NCBI RefSeq assembly: GCF_013170705.1
Contig: NZ_CP033334.1
Location: forward strand, 3,449,501 to 3,513,500
DNA length: 64,000 nt
Direction: 5' to 3'
Source of the DNA: Mesorhizobium loti
GTDB taxonomy: Bacteria > Pseudomonadota > Alphaproteobacteria > Rhizobiales > Rhizobiaceae
Below the pieces are notes generated by a model. The model saw only the letters and a program-made list of their open reading frames with translations, was not told the origin of the DNA and made no database searches. A program made the translations under genes and the position numbers. Shown in pieces: positions 42,508 through 50,255 of the stretch (within the stretch, counting starts at the first letter, position 1; each line of letters begins with the position of its first letter).

Positions 42508-43269
42508 CTATTTCATCGAGTCGGCGGCCGCCAGAATGACATCGGCAACCTCGCGCGGCTTGGAGAGCATTGGAATGTGGCTGGTCGCAAGCTCGGTCAC
42601 CTCGGCGCCGATGGCCTTGGCCATCGCAGCTTCAGCCGCCGGCGGTATCATGCCGTCGTGGCTGGCGACGATGTAGAAGCTCGGCCTGGTCTCGTAGGCG
42701 GCGGCCGTCAGCTTCTCGTCGAAGATACCGGCAAAGGTCGGACCTTGCGTGGCTGCGATCAGGCTGATTTCACTCGGCGGCAGGTCCTGCGCGAAATATT
42801 TGGCGACGCCTTCGGCGCTTAGCCTGACATAGCCGCCGCTATCGGCTTCCAGGGCGCTTGCCCAGGGCAGCGGCGGCTGCCCCTTGCCAAGATCGTTCAC
42901 CGACACGCCCTTTGGGGGCGCGAAGGCGGCGACGTAGACCAGCGCCTTGACCTTGTCGTTCACGCCCGCCTGACTGATGACGACACCGCCCCAGGAATGG
43001 CCGACCAGGATGACCGGCCCCGGCTGGGCATCGATGACCCGCCTGGTTGCGTCGACATCGGCGGCCAATGAGCTCAACGGGTTCTGCACCGCCACCACAT
43101 TGAGCCCCCTGGCCTCCAGCAGGGGGATGACCTTGCTCCAGCTCGAGCCGTCGGCAAAGGCGCCATGCACCAGCACGACCGTTTTCTTCGGCGCGCCGGC
43201 GGCCGAGGCCGGCGCGGCCATCGCCATCAGGACGGCGGCTCCCGACAAGAGAAGATGCGACAACGACAT
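42508..43269 (-). CDS. Exported alpha/beta hydrolase
   Basis: A 253-residue hydrolase with a signal peptide (MSLSHLLLSGAAVLMAMAAP, cleavage near ASAA). KTVVLVHGAFADGSSWSKVIPLLEARG near residue 29 and the nucleophile elbow LVGHSWGGVVISQAG near 92 place it with EstC/PheA-like esterases resembling plant hydroxynitrile lyases and MES-type esterases. DGMIPPAAEAAM near 205 supplies the Asp region and ATSHIPMLSKPREV near 231 the His. The substrate is unknown. It is convergent with the sigma factor gene. Confidence 0.88.
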   Translation of the reverse strand: MSLSHLLLSGAAVLMAMAAPASAAGAPKKTVVLVHGAFADGSSWSKVIPLLEARGLNVVAVQNPLSSLAADVDATRRVIDAQPGPVILVGHSWGGVVISQAGVNDKVKALVYVAAFAPPKGVSVNDLGKGQPPLPWASALEADSGGYVRLSAEGVAKYFAQDLPPSEISLIAATQGPTFAGIFDEKLTAAAYETRPSFYIVASHDGMIPPAAEAAMAKAIGAEVTELATSHIPMLSKPREVADVILAAADSMK

Positions 43270-43375
43270 CGAATGGCTCCATTTTTGTCGTGACGGGCCG
43301 CTTGCGCGGGAGAACCCATCGGCTTGGTTTCATGAGATCGGGTTCAGCAGGCCCGGGACGATCGCCGGCCGGTTG

Positions 43376-44290
43376 TCACCTGGCGAGGAAATCGGTGATG
43401 AGCTTGACCGTGGCATCCGGGTTTTCTTCCATGATCCAATGGCCGGATGCGGGCACGATGGCGCCCGTCACGTCCGACGCGACGAACCGCAGGATGTCGG
43501 CCTGTGACGTGCCCGCCGATTTCTCCGCGCCGACTGCCAGCACCGGCATGGGCAGCTTGCCGCCGGCGGCAAGCATCGCCTGGTTGTCGACGGCGTCCTG
43601 GTCGAATGCCTTGAACTGCTCGAAAGCATCATGCATGGCATGCGGCCGCGCATAGAGTTTTGCGTAGTGGGCGCGCGTCGCCTCGTCGATCTTCTTCGGG
43701 TCGGCCGACAGTTCATTGTAGAAGCGGTCGAGGTAGATGCGCTCGCGGCCCGCGACCAGCCGCTCCATGTCGGGGCCGCGGAAGTTGAAGTGCCAGAGCA
43801 GCGGGCTTTGCTTGATCTTGTCCCAGTCACCTATGCCCGGCAGCGGTGCGTCGATGACAACCCATTTCGTGACGCGCTTCGGATATTGCGCGGCCAGCGC
43901 ATAGCCGACCATGTTGCCGATGTCGTGCGTCACCAGGTCGGCCTTGTCGATCTTCAGCGCATCCATCACGCCGGCGATGTCGACCGCCTGGTTCTTCTTG
44001 GCATAGCCGCTGTCCGGATGTGCCGAAAGGCCCATGCCGCGCAGGTCCGGCACGATCACCGTGTGATCCTTCATCAGCTTTGTCGCCGCCGGTGCCCACA
44101 TGTCGCCGGTATCGCCGAAGCCGTGCAGCAGGATGACCGCGGGCCCTTGTCCGCCGACGCGCACATGCAGGCTGGTGCCGTTGGTCTCGATCGACTGGGT
44201 CTTGAAGCCCGCCGGAAACGGGATCACGCGCGCCGAGGCCGGAGCGGCGAGTGACAGCAGACCAAGCACGATAACCAAAGGACGAAACAT
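43376..44290 (-). CDS. Exported alpha/beta hydrolase, epoxide hydrolase / dehalogenase type
   Basis: A 304-residue hydrolase with a signal peptide (VIVLGLLSLAAPASA). VILLHGFGDTGDMWAPAA near residue 54 is the oxyanion region. The nucleophile elbow reads THDIGNMVGYALA near 121, with Asp instead of Ser, which puts it with epoxide hydrolases and fluoroacetate or haloalkane dehalogenases. The catalytic His lies in ASGHWIMEENPD near 283. Export of a dehalogenase-type enzyme is known in some rhizobia. It lies 106 bases downstream-coded from the other exported hydrolase and divergent from the LysR gene at 44407, its likely regulator. Confidence 0.88.
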   Translation of the reverse strand: MFRPLVIVLGLLSLAAPASARVIPFPAGFKTQSIETNGTSLHVRVGGQGPAVILLHGFGDTGDMWAPAATKLMKDHTVIVPDLRGMGLSAHPDSGYAKKNQAVDIAGVMDALKIDKADLVTHDIGNMVGYALAAQYPKRVTKWVVIDAPLPGIGDWDKIKQSPLLWHFNFRGPDMERLVAGRERIYLDRFYNELSADPKKIDEATRAHYAKLYARPHAMHDAFEQFKAFDQDAVDNQAMLAAGGKLPMPVLAVGAEKSAGTSQADILRFVASDVTGAIVPASGHWIMEENPDATVKLITDFLAR

Positions 44291-44406
44291 GATGCATTAC
44301 CCCGAGCTTTTGTGGCCGCCGTATCGCGGTCCTTCGAACTATGGCACCATGTCCTTGATTTCGTTAGGCGCCGGTCGCCTGATTGTGAATTCGGGAACGC
44401 CGAACA

Positions 44407-45309
44407 ATGCTAAAGCTTGAAGCCGCCGCCGCGTTTGTCGCCGTCGCGGAATCCGGTTCGATCAGCGAGGCGGCCAGGCGCATGAGCCTGTCCAAGTCCG
44501 TCATCAGCGAGCGGCTGTCGGAGCTCGAGCGCAGCCTCGGCGCAAAGCTGCTGGACCGCACCACCCGCAAACTCTCGATCACCGAAGCGGGGCGGGGTTT
44601 CTACGAACGCGCCAGGCGCATCATGCAGGAGGTGGCCGATGCCAGAGCCGAAGTCGCCGAACATCGCGGCGAACTGGCCGGGCCGCTCAGGATATCGGCG
44701 CCGACCAGTTTCGGCATCCTCCATCTCGGCCCCGCGCTGTATGGTTTCCTGGCCAGGCACCCGGGGATCGAACTGACGCTTGATCTCGACGATCGTTTCG
44801 TCAGCATGGTGGCAGATGGTTACGATGCGATCGTGCGTCACGGGCCCGTCGTCGATGACGGACCGGTCATCGTCAGGAAGCTGGCTTCCAGCGCGCGATT
44901 CCTGGTGGCTTCGCCGGACTACATCGAGCGGTTCGGACGACCCGCGACCACCGACGACCTGAAACGCCACAAGGGCATCATCTATTCCATCCGGGGCGCC
45001 GCCGACTGGCGGTTCAAGATTTCGCGGCGGCTGGTGACGATCCGCCCGCAAACCGCGCTGCGCGTCAACAACGGGATATTGATGCGCGACGCCGCTCTTG
45101 CCGGCCTCGGCCTGGCATTGCTCCCCGCGTACTTCATCCAGACCGAGATCGCCGACAAGCGATTGACGGTCGTCGATGTCGGCGCCGAGCCGCAAGGCGC
45201 CACCATCTATATCGCCTATCCCGAGGATAGGCGCGGATCCGCCAAACTGCGCGCGCTCACCACATGGCTGCGCGACGCCTTTGGCGATCCGCCCTATTGG
45301 GAGGCTTGA
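44407..45309 (+). CDS. LysR family transcriptional regulator
   Basis: A 300-residue LysR regulator. The winged helix is seen in MLKLEAAAAFVAVAESGSISEAARRMSLSKSVISERLSELERSLG, and the effector domain starts near residue 90 (GPLRISAPTSFGILHLGPAL). It is most like the DsdC/CrgA-type group acting on nearby oxidoreductases and hydrolases. It diverges from the exported dehalogenase-type hydrolase gene over 116 bases, so that gene is the likely target. The effector is unknown. Confidence 0.9.
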   Translation: MLKLEAAAAFVAVAESGSISEAARRMSLSKSVISERLSELERSLGAKLLDRTTRKLSITEAGRGFYERARRIMQEVADARAEVAEHRGELAGPLRISAPTSFGILHLGPALYGFLARHPGIELTLDLDDRFVSMVADGYDAIVRHGPVVDDGPVIVRKLASSARFLVASPDYIERFGRPATTDDLKRHKGIIYSIRGAADWRFKISRRLVTIRPQTALRVNNGILMRDAALAGLGLALLPAYFIQTEIADKRLTVVDVGAEPQGATIYIAYPEDRRGSAKLRALTTWLRDAFGDPPYWEA

Positions 45310-45316
45310 GCGGCGC

Positions 45317-46060
45317 TCACCTGGCATCGTGAAAAATGATGCCGACCGTGTGGCGCATGCCCGAGCGCAGCCGGCTGACGCCGTGGCGCAGGTTGACGCG
45401 GTAGTTGCCCTTGGTTCCCTGCACCGGCCGGTTGTGGACGGCGAAGGCCACCGCATCGCCCTGGCGCAACGGCACCACCTCGACCCGGCTCTGCATGCGC
45501 GGCCGCTGTTCGGTCAGCGCGAACTCGCCGCCGGTGAAATCCTCGCCCGGTTCGGAGAGCAGGATCGCCACCTGCAGAGGGAAGGCGAGGTCGCCATAGA
45601 GGTCCTGGTGCAGGCAATTGAAGTCGCCGGGCACATATTGCAGGAGAAGCGGCGTCGGCCGCTCCTGGCCGGCGGCATGGCACTGGTCCAGAAACCCGGC
45701 ATGGGTGCGGGGATAGCGCAGGGCGATGCCCATGCGCTCGTTCCATCTGTTGGCGACCTCTGCCAGCCTTGGATAGAGCGCGCTTCGCAGGCCGCCGATG
45801 AGGTCGGGCAAGGGATAGCGGAAGTAGCGGTATTCGCCCTTGCCGAAACCGTGCCTGGCCATGTGGACATGGCTGCGGAAATGCTGCTCCTGGGGGTAGA
45901 GGCCGGCGATCCGCCGGCACTCCTCGGGCGAGAGCAGCTTTTGCATCACCGCGCAGCCGAAGCCGTCGAGTTCGGCGGCAAGGGCCGGCCAGTCGTAGCC
46001 GGCGATGCGGGCCTCCGCGGCTTCGACCACGGATGTGGCAACCTTGGCATGGGCGTTCAT
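45317..46060 (-). CDS. 2OG-Fe(II) oxygenase (COG3826-like) of the alkylation-repair cluster
   Basis: A 247-residue dioxygenase. The iron site is formed by His and Asp in NCLHQDLYGDLAFPLQ near residue 155 and probably the distal His in AFAVHNRP near 213. The 2-oxoglutarate Arg may be in NYRVNLRHG near 224. These proteins are regularly encoded next to ada and ogt in alphaproteobacteria and are thought to act in alkylation damage, but they differ from classical AlkB. The ATG at 46060 overlaps the stop of ogt by 4 bp, so the two are coupled. The repaired substrate is unknown. Confidence 0.85.
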   Translation of the reverse strand: MNAHAKVATSVVEAAEARIAGYDWPALAAELDGFGCAVMQKLLSPEECRRIAGLYPQEQHFRSHVHMARHGFGKGEYRYFRYPLPDLIGGLRSALYPRLAEVANRWNERMGIALRYPRTHAGFLDQCHAAGQERPTPLLLQYVPGDFNCLHQDLYGDLAFPLQVAILLSEPGEDFTGGEFALTEQRPRMQSRVEVVPLRQGDAVAFAVHNRPVQGTKGNYRVNLRHGVSRLRSGMRHTVGIIFHDAR

Positions 46061-46611
46061 ATCGCGGCCTCCTTGTCCAGCAGCGCGCGCTTGCGCTCGA
46101 TGCCCCAGCGGTAGCCCGACAGCGTGCCGTCGGCTCTGACAACACGATGGCAGGGAATGCCGAGCGCGATCGCGTTGGCGGCACAGGCGAGCGCCACGGC
46201 GCGGGCGCCGTTCGGCTGGCCAAGGCGCCGGGCAAGCGCGGTGTAGGTCATCGTGGCGCCGCACGGTATGGTGCGCAGCACTTCCCACACCCGTTGCTGG
46301 AACGGCGTGCCGTGGCGCATGTCGAGCGGCAGGTCGAGGCCGGCGGCGGGCGTTTCGACGAAGCGCGCTATTGCAGCAAGATCGTCACGCAGCCCCGGTT
46401 CGTCTTTGACCAGAACCTTGCCGGGGAAGCGGTTGGCGAGATCCTGCTCCATTGCCTTGGCGTCGTCACCGATCAGGATGGCGCAGACGCCGATGGGGCT
46501 GCGAGCGGCCAGGACTTTGCCGATCGCGGATTGGCCGATGGCGTAGGCGATGGTGTCGATGTGCGCCGTCGGTTCGGTCATGTGGGTTTGCATGATATTC
46601 ATTGCCTTCAC
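46057..46611 (-). CDS. ogt: Methylated-DNA-[protein]-cysteine S-methyltransferase
   Basis: A 184-residue suicide repair protein that removes alkyl groups from O6-alkylguanine. The acceptor cysteine lies in GIPCHRVVRADG near residue 152. FQQRVWEVLRTIPCGATMTYTALARRLGQPNGARAVALACAANAI before it is the DNA-binding helix-turn-helix. The N-terminal part is ribonuclease-H-like. It leads a two-gene operon with the 2OG oxygenase. The longer ada gene lies upstream on the same strand beyond a palindromic repeat and a small gene. Confidence 0.93.
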   Translation of the reverse strand: MKAMNIMQTHMTEPTAHIDTIAYAIGQSAIGKVLAARSPIGVCAILIGDDAKAMEQDLANRFPGKVLVKDEPGLRDDLAAIARFVETPAAGLDLPLDMRHGTPFQQRVWEVLRTIPCGATMTYTALARRLGQPNGARAVALACAANAIALGIPCHRVVRADGTLSGYRWGIERKRALLDKEAAI

Positions 46612-46713
46612 TCCTTTGTCTGTGCCTGAACCCTAGCCATGTGCCGGCGCGCGCCCACTCCGGTGCTTGCTTTCAAATTCAAATCTTCGAGGGGCTAGCG
46701 ATGCCAGGGTAAT

Positions 46714-46891
46714 CACCCTACGGCGCCCCCCTCTGTCCTGCCGGACATCTCCCCCACGGGTGGGGAGATTGGCAGCTTTGGCGCCTCCGCTCGTCCCGCG
46801 ACGTTGAAAATTGGCGAAGGCCGTGATGACAGCCAATCTCCCCCCTTGTGGGGGAGATGTCCGGCAGGACAGAGGGGGGCGCCGTAGGGTG
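46714..46891. repeat. RIME-like palindromic repeat with 44-base perfect arms
   Basis: Two arms of 44 bases (46714-46757 and 46848-46891) are perfect reverse complements; the arms contain CTCTGTCCTGCCGGACATCT. The loop of about 90 bases contains further short complementary pieces. It lies between a 72-residue gene and ogt. This is the general architecture of rhizobial intergenic mosaic elements; it is longer and more perfect than the copy at 25578. Confidence 0.85.
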
Positions 46892-46901
46892 CTGAGTGTG
46901 C

Positions 46902-47120
46902 TTATCCCACACGCGTGACGGACACCTCGCCGAGCATGAACACTTCGCCGCTCAACAGCCGCAGCTCGATCTCGTCTGTCGCGGTGCGGCTCCACTCCGC
47001 CCTGCCGCTGTCGACCAGCTCAACGATGGCGGCCAACACCCGCGACTTGGCGTCTTCCGGGCGGCTGACCGCGATCTGGCGGTTTGCGCCGGCGGTGGAG
47101 GACCTTGCCATCGCGCGCAT
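46902..47120 (-). CDS. Small hypothetical protein between ada and ogt
   Basis: A 72-residue frame ([20 protein letters not shown], ending [16 protein letters not shown]). GAGGA lies about 7 bases before the ATG and the next upstream gene (ada) ends 12 bases away on the same strand. Those features argue for a real gene in a repair operon. The two-strand pattern [22 protein letters not shown] resembles a small beta-rich domain but no family was recognised, and no function is proposed. Confidence 0.5.
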   Translation of the reverse strand: MRAMARSSTAGANRQIAVSRPEDAKSRVLAAIVELVDSGRAEWSRTATDEIELRLLSGEVFMLGEVSVTRVG

Positions 47121-47132
47121 CGCCGATCCTCG

Positions 47133-48260
47133 TCAGGCCCGTGTAGGCCGGTCGGCCCTGTCGGCCGCGGTCGCCGTCCCGTCGGCCTCGCGGTCAAGAA
47201 GCGCGCGCCGGCGCTCGGCGCCCCAGGCATAGCCTGAGAGGGCGCCGTCCTTGCGGATCACGCGGTGGCAGGGAATCGCGACCGCATGGGCGTTTGCGGC
47301 GCAGGCCCCGGCGACGGCGCGGGTTGCCCTGGGCGAGCCGATGCGTTCGGCGATCTCGGCGTAGGACACCGTGCTGCCGACCGGGATATCCCGCAAGGCC
47401 CGCCAGACACGCTGCTGGAACGCGGTGCCGCGCACGTCGAGCGGCAGGTCGAGGCCGAACTGTGGGGCCTCGACGAAGCCGACGACGCGGGCGACCAGCG
47501 CCTCGTAGTCGCGGTCGCCGCCGATCAGCCGCGCCCTGGGGAAACGGTCCTGCAGGTCGCGCACCAGCGCGTCCGGATCGCCGCCGAGCAGGATCGAGGC
47601 GACGCCCTTGCGGCTCGACGCGACCAGTATGGTGCCGAGCGAGGTCTCGCCGACGGCGAAGCGGATATCCTCGTTGGCGCCGCCGGCGCGGTAGCGCGTC
47701 GGCGTCATGCCGAGCATGCCGGTCGATTTCTCGTAAAAGCGGCCGCTTGAATTGAAACCGGCATCGTAGATCGCGGCCGTCACGCTGGCGCCGTCCTCCA
47801 GCCCTTGGCGGACCCGGGCGGCGCGGTGCGCGCCGGCATAGTCCTTCGGCGTCAGCCCGGTGATCGCCTTGAAGACGCGGTGGAAATAGCCGGGGCTGCG
47901 GCCGGCGGCATCGGCGAGTTCGGCTAGCGAGGGCTCTTGCTCGCCCTGTTCGATCCTGCGGCAGGCATCGGCGACCATCGCGGCATTGCCGGCCTCGAGC
48001 GATTGACCATCCGGCTTGCAGCGCCGGCAGGCGCGAAAGCCGGTCGCCTTCGCCTGGGCCAGCGTGTCGTGCAATTGCACATTGGCGGGGTTGGCCTGCC
48101 GCGACGGGCAGGAGGGCCGGCAATAGACGCCGGTCGTCGCCACCGAATACCAGAATTCTCCGTCCGCCGATTTGTCACGCGCAACGATGCGCGCCCAGCG
48201 TGGGTCGTCGGCCACCGCCAGCGGCGTCGATTTCAGATCTCTTTGCAGCGTGATGAACAT
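47133..48260 (-). CDS. ada: Bifunctional Ada: alkylation sensor/activator and O6-methylguanine-DNA methyltransferase
   Basis: A 375-residue protein. The N-terminal zinc domain has the four-cysteine set in VYCRPSCPSRQ near residue 44 and RACRRCKPDG near 75, where methylation of the first Cys turns Ada into an activator. The AraC-type helix-turn-helix lies near 100-175 (LAELADAAGRSPGYFHRVFKAITGLTPKDY). The C-terminal methyltransferase domain has the acceptor AIPCHRVIRKDG near 325. The ATG at 48260 begins MFITLQRDLKS; an upstream frame to 48311 is less likely. Ada probably activates its own gene and the ogt/2OG-oxygenase operon just downstream. Confidence 0.93.
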   Translation of the reverse strand: MFITLQRDLKSTPLAVADDPRWARIVARDKSADGEFWYSVATTGVYCRPSCPSRQANPANVQLHDTLAQAKATGFRACRRCKPDGQSLEAGNAAMVADACRRIEQGEQEPSLAELADAAGRSPGYFHRVFKAITGLTPKDYAGAHRAARVRQGLEDGASVTAAIYDAGFNSSGRFYEKSTGMLGMTPTRYRAGGANEDIRFAVGETSLGTILVASSRKGVASILLGGDPDALVRDLQDRFPRARLIGGDRDYEALVARVVGFVEAPQFGLDLPLDVRGTAFQQRVWRALRDIPVGSTVSYAEIAERIGSPRATRAVAGACAANAHAVAIPCHRVIRKDGALSGYAWGAERRRALLDREADGTATAADRADRPTRA

Positions 48261-48327
48261 GCCGGCATTGAAGCCCGCCTGGGACCGGCCCCGCCACCCG
48301 TTTCCTGACAAGCGGCTCTCGGTTCTC

Positions 48328-49020
48328 CTAAGCCGCGCGTTTGGGCTCCACCGCGAACGGGCTGAGTCCGAGCCAGGTCTGCATCTTCCTGCCGATGGCC
48401 TGGTCGCCGGTCAGCGAAACCTTGGCGCCGGCCTTCTCGACGGTCAGCAACCCCATCCAGATCGCCGTCATCGTGTGCAGGTCTGTCGAGACGTAGAGAT
48501 CGACATCGAAGCCGGGATCATACCAGCACAGGTCGACCTCGCCGTGCTTTTCGACGATCAGCCACCATGAGCGTTTGGATGCCGGCAGATCCTGATACAG
48601 GAATTGTATCACCGTGCGCCCTTCAGGGAGCGGCGATGGGTTCAGATTGCGCCGCATGTCCCACATCAGCAGCGACGGATCTAGGTTCTTGAGCGACAGC
48701 CGTGACTCGACCCATTTCTGCCCCCAGAAGCCCATCGCCTCGACGACCGGGCGCAAATCGCGGCCGGCCTCGGTCAGCCGGTAATCGAAGATCCCTTTCT
48801 CGCCCTGAACCTCCTTGCGCTCGACGACCCCAGCCAGCTCGAGCTCCTTCAGCCGTTGCGACAGAAGGGTCGGCGACATTTTTGGGACGCCGCGGCGCAG
48901 GTCGTTGAAGCGGGTCGAACCGGCCACCAGTTCACGCATCAGCACCATCGTCCAGCGGGTGCACAGCACCTCGGCGGCCATCGATAGCGGGCAGAACTGC
49001 TTGTATCCGTGCTGGGCCAT
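48328..49020 (-). CDS. HxlR family regulator with C-terminal sterol-carrier-like domain
   Basis: A 230-residue protein. The first 110 residues are an HxlR winged helix (FCPLSMAAEVLCTRWTMVLMRELVAGSTRFNDLRRGVPKMSPTLLSQRLKELE). The rest (about 130-220) resembles an SCP2-like lipid-binding domain (EKHGEVDLCWYDPGFDVDLYVSTDLHTMTAIWMG), an architecture known for some HxlR proteins and suited to sensing a hydrophobic ligand. It faces the small gene at 49198 across 177 bases holding overlapping palindromes, its probable operator. Confidence 0.85.
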   Translation of the reverse strand: MAQHGYKQFCPLSMAAEVLCTRWTMVLMRELVAGSTRFNDLRRGVPKMSPTLLSQRLKELELAGVVERKEVQGEKGIFDYRLTEAGRDLRPVVEAMGFWGQKWVESRLSLKNLDPSLLMWDMRRNLNPSPLPEGRTVIQFLYQDLPASKRSWWLIVEKHGEVDLCWYDPGFDVDLYVSTDLHTMTAIWMGLLTVEKAGAKVSLTGDQAIGRKMQTWLGLSPFAVEPKRAA

Positions 49021-49080
49021 GACTGGTGTCCCTCCCTCGAAGCAAGGCCGAACATTAGCCCTTCATGATTGAGGCGGCGA

Positions 49081-49108
49081 GTACAGAAACTGTACCGGCC
49101 CGGTACAG
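49081..49108. promoter_or_regulatory. Overlapping palindromes, candidate HxlR operator
   Basis: GTACAG-AAA-CTGTAC (49081-49095) and CTGTACCGG-C-CCGGTACAG (49090-49108) are both perfect inverted repeats that share one CTGTAC half-site. They lie in the divergent region about 60-90 bases before each neighbouring gene. A triple half-site of this kind suggests cooperative binding by the HxlR protein next door. Confidence 0.65.
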
Positions 49109-49197
49109 ATCGCGGACTGGTTGGCCAGAGCCCCGCCATGCGAGCCCTTTGGCCGGTGACACGGGATATCCCTGTGCACCGCAACCAGGAGACGACC

Positions 49198-49524
49198 ATG
49201 ACTGCTTATCTTATCGCCGACATCAAGATGAAGGACCCGAAATGGGTGCCGGCCTATGCCGCCTCGGTGCATGACCTCGTCCACAAGCATGGCGGCAAGT
49301 ATCTGTCGCGCAGCGGCAATGTGAAGACGCTCGAAGGCAAGCCGCTCGACACCACGCTGATCGCCCTTATGGCGTTCCCGTCGGAGGCGGCGGCGCGCGC
49401 CTTCACCAACGATCCGGCCTACGCGCCTTTCGTTTCGGCCCGTCAAGGCGGCAGCGACAGCCGTTTCCAGCTGATCGACGACACCGACCTGGCCGGAACG
49501 ATCCCGTATCTGCCGAAGGGATGA
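49198..49524 (+). CDS. DUF1330 family protein
   Basis: A 108-residue protein of DUF1330, a dimeric ferredoxin-fold family. TAYLIADIKMKDPKWVPAYAASVHDLVHKHGGKYLSRSGNVKTLEG is the characteristic opening, with the conserved Tyr, His and GGKYL motif, and FPSEAAARAFTNDPAYAPF lies near residue 60. AGGAGACGACC precedes the ATG at 49198. The biochemical role of DUF1330 is unknown. It is probably the target of the divergent HxlR regulator. Confidence 0.9.
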   Translation: MTAYLIADIKMKDPKWVPAYAASVHDLVHKHGGKYLSRSGNVKTLEGKPLDTTLIALMAFPSEAAARAFTNDPAYAPFVSARQGGSDSRFQLIDDTDLAGTIPYLPKG

Positions 49525-49639
49525 CCGGCATTCGCCGCATCGTTTTCGGGATCTCCAAGCAACAACAGCCACGGCGCTTGCCTGTCGCGCCGCCGTATTT
49601 CCGGCGGCCGGCCAGCCGTGCTTTTTCAAGAAGAATGGA

Positions 49640-50176
49640 ATGGATATGATACCAGATTTCCGCAACAGGCTTGTCATGGCGGGGGCCATGCTGGCCGTCT
49701 GCACCACCTTCGCACAGGCGCATCAGGAGGCGGCTGAAGCCGTGTCCGGCCCCAATCCGCTGGCCGACAAGGTGCGGGCCGCCAACAACCGGTTTCTCGA
49801 CGTGAAAGCGGCGACGGCCGAGGGCTATGCGCCCATTCCCTGCGCCAGCGGCATCACCGGCGGCGCCATGGGCATCCACTACGTCAACGGCCAGTACCTG
49901 AAGGACGACAAGATCGACATCGCCCGTCCCGAGGCCGTCATGTACGAGCCGATGGCCGACGGCACGTTGAAGCTGGTGGCGGTCGAATACATCACCTCCA
50001 AGGGACCGGCGTCGCTGGACGGACAGCTGTTCAACTTCAACAGCGCGCCCAACCGCTATGGCCTTGGTGAATTCTACGAGCTGCATGTCTGGGCCTGGAA
50101 GGGCAACCCGACCGGCACTTTCGCCGACATGAACCCGAAAGTGTCTTGCGAACACGCGATGGCGCCGAGCCAGTAG
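49640..50176 (+). CDS. Exported conserved hypothetical protein
   Basis: A 178-residue periplasmic protein. A signal peptide (LVMAGAMLAVCTTFAQA, cleavage near HQEAA at residue 27) is followed by a conserved globular part. ADKVRAANNRFLDVKAATAEGY near 43, the CASGITGGAMGIHYVNG stretch near 68-84 and HVWAWKGNPTGTFADMNPKVSCEHA at the end mark a family seen in rhizobia and bradyrhizobia. The two cysteines (about 68 and 170) could form a disulfide. No function is known. It is not clearly in an operon with the DUF1330 gene 115 bases before it. Confidence 0.8.
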   Translation: MDMIPDFRNRLVMAGAMLAVCTTFAQAHQEAAEAVSGPNPLADKVRAANNRFLDVKAATAEGYAPIPCASGITGGAMGIHYVNGQYLKDDKIDIARPEAVMYEPMADGTLKLVAVEYITSKGPASLDGQLFNFNSAPNRYGLGEFYELHVWAWKGNPTGTFADMNPKVSCEHAMAPSQ

Positions 50177-50255
50177 CGAGCCAGGGCCAGGCGGCTCCAG
50201 GGCCGCCTGGCCGAACGCCAGCTGGAAGTGGTTTGCCGGCCTCAGCCGAACCCGC

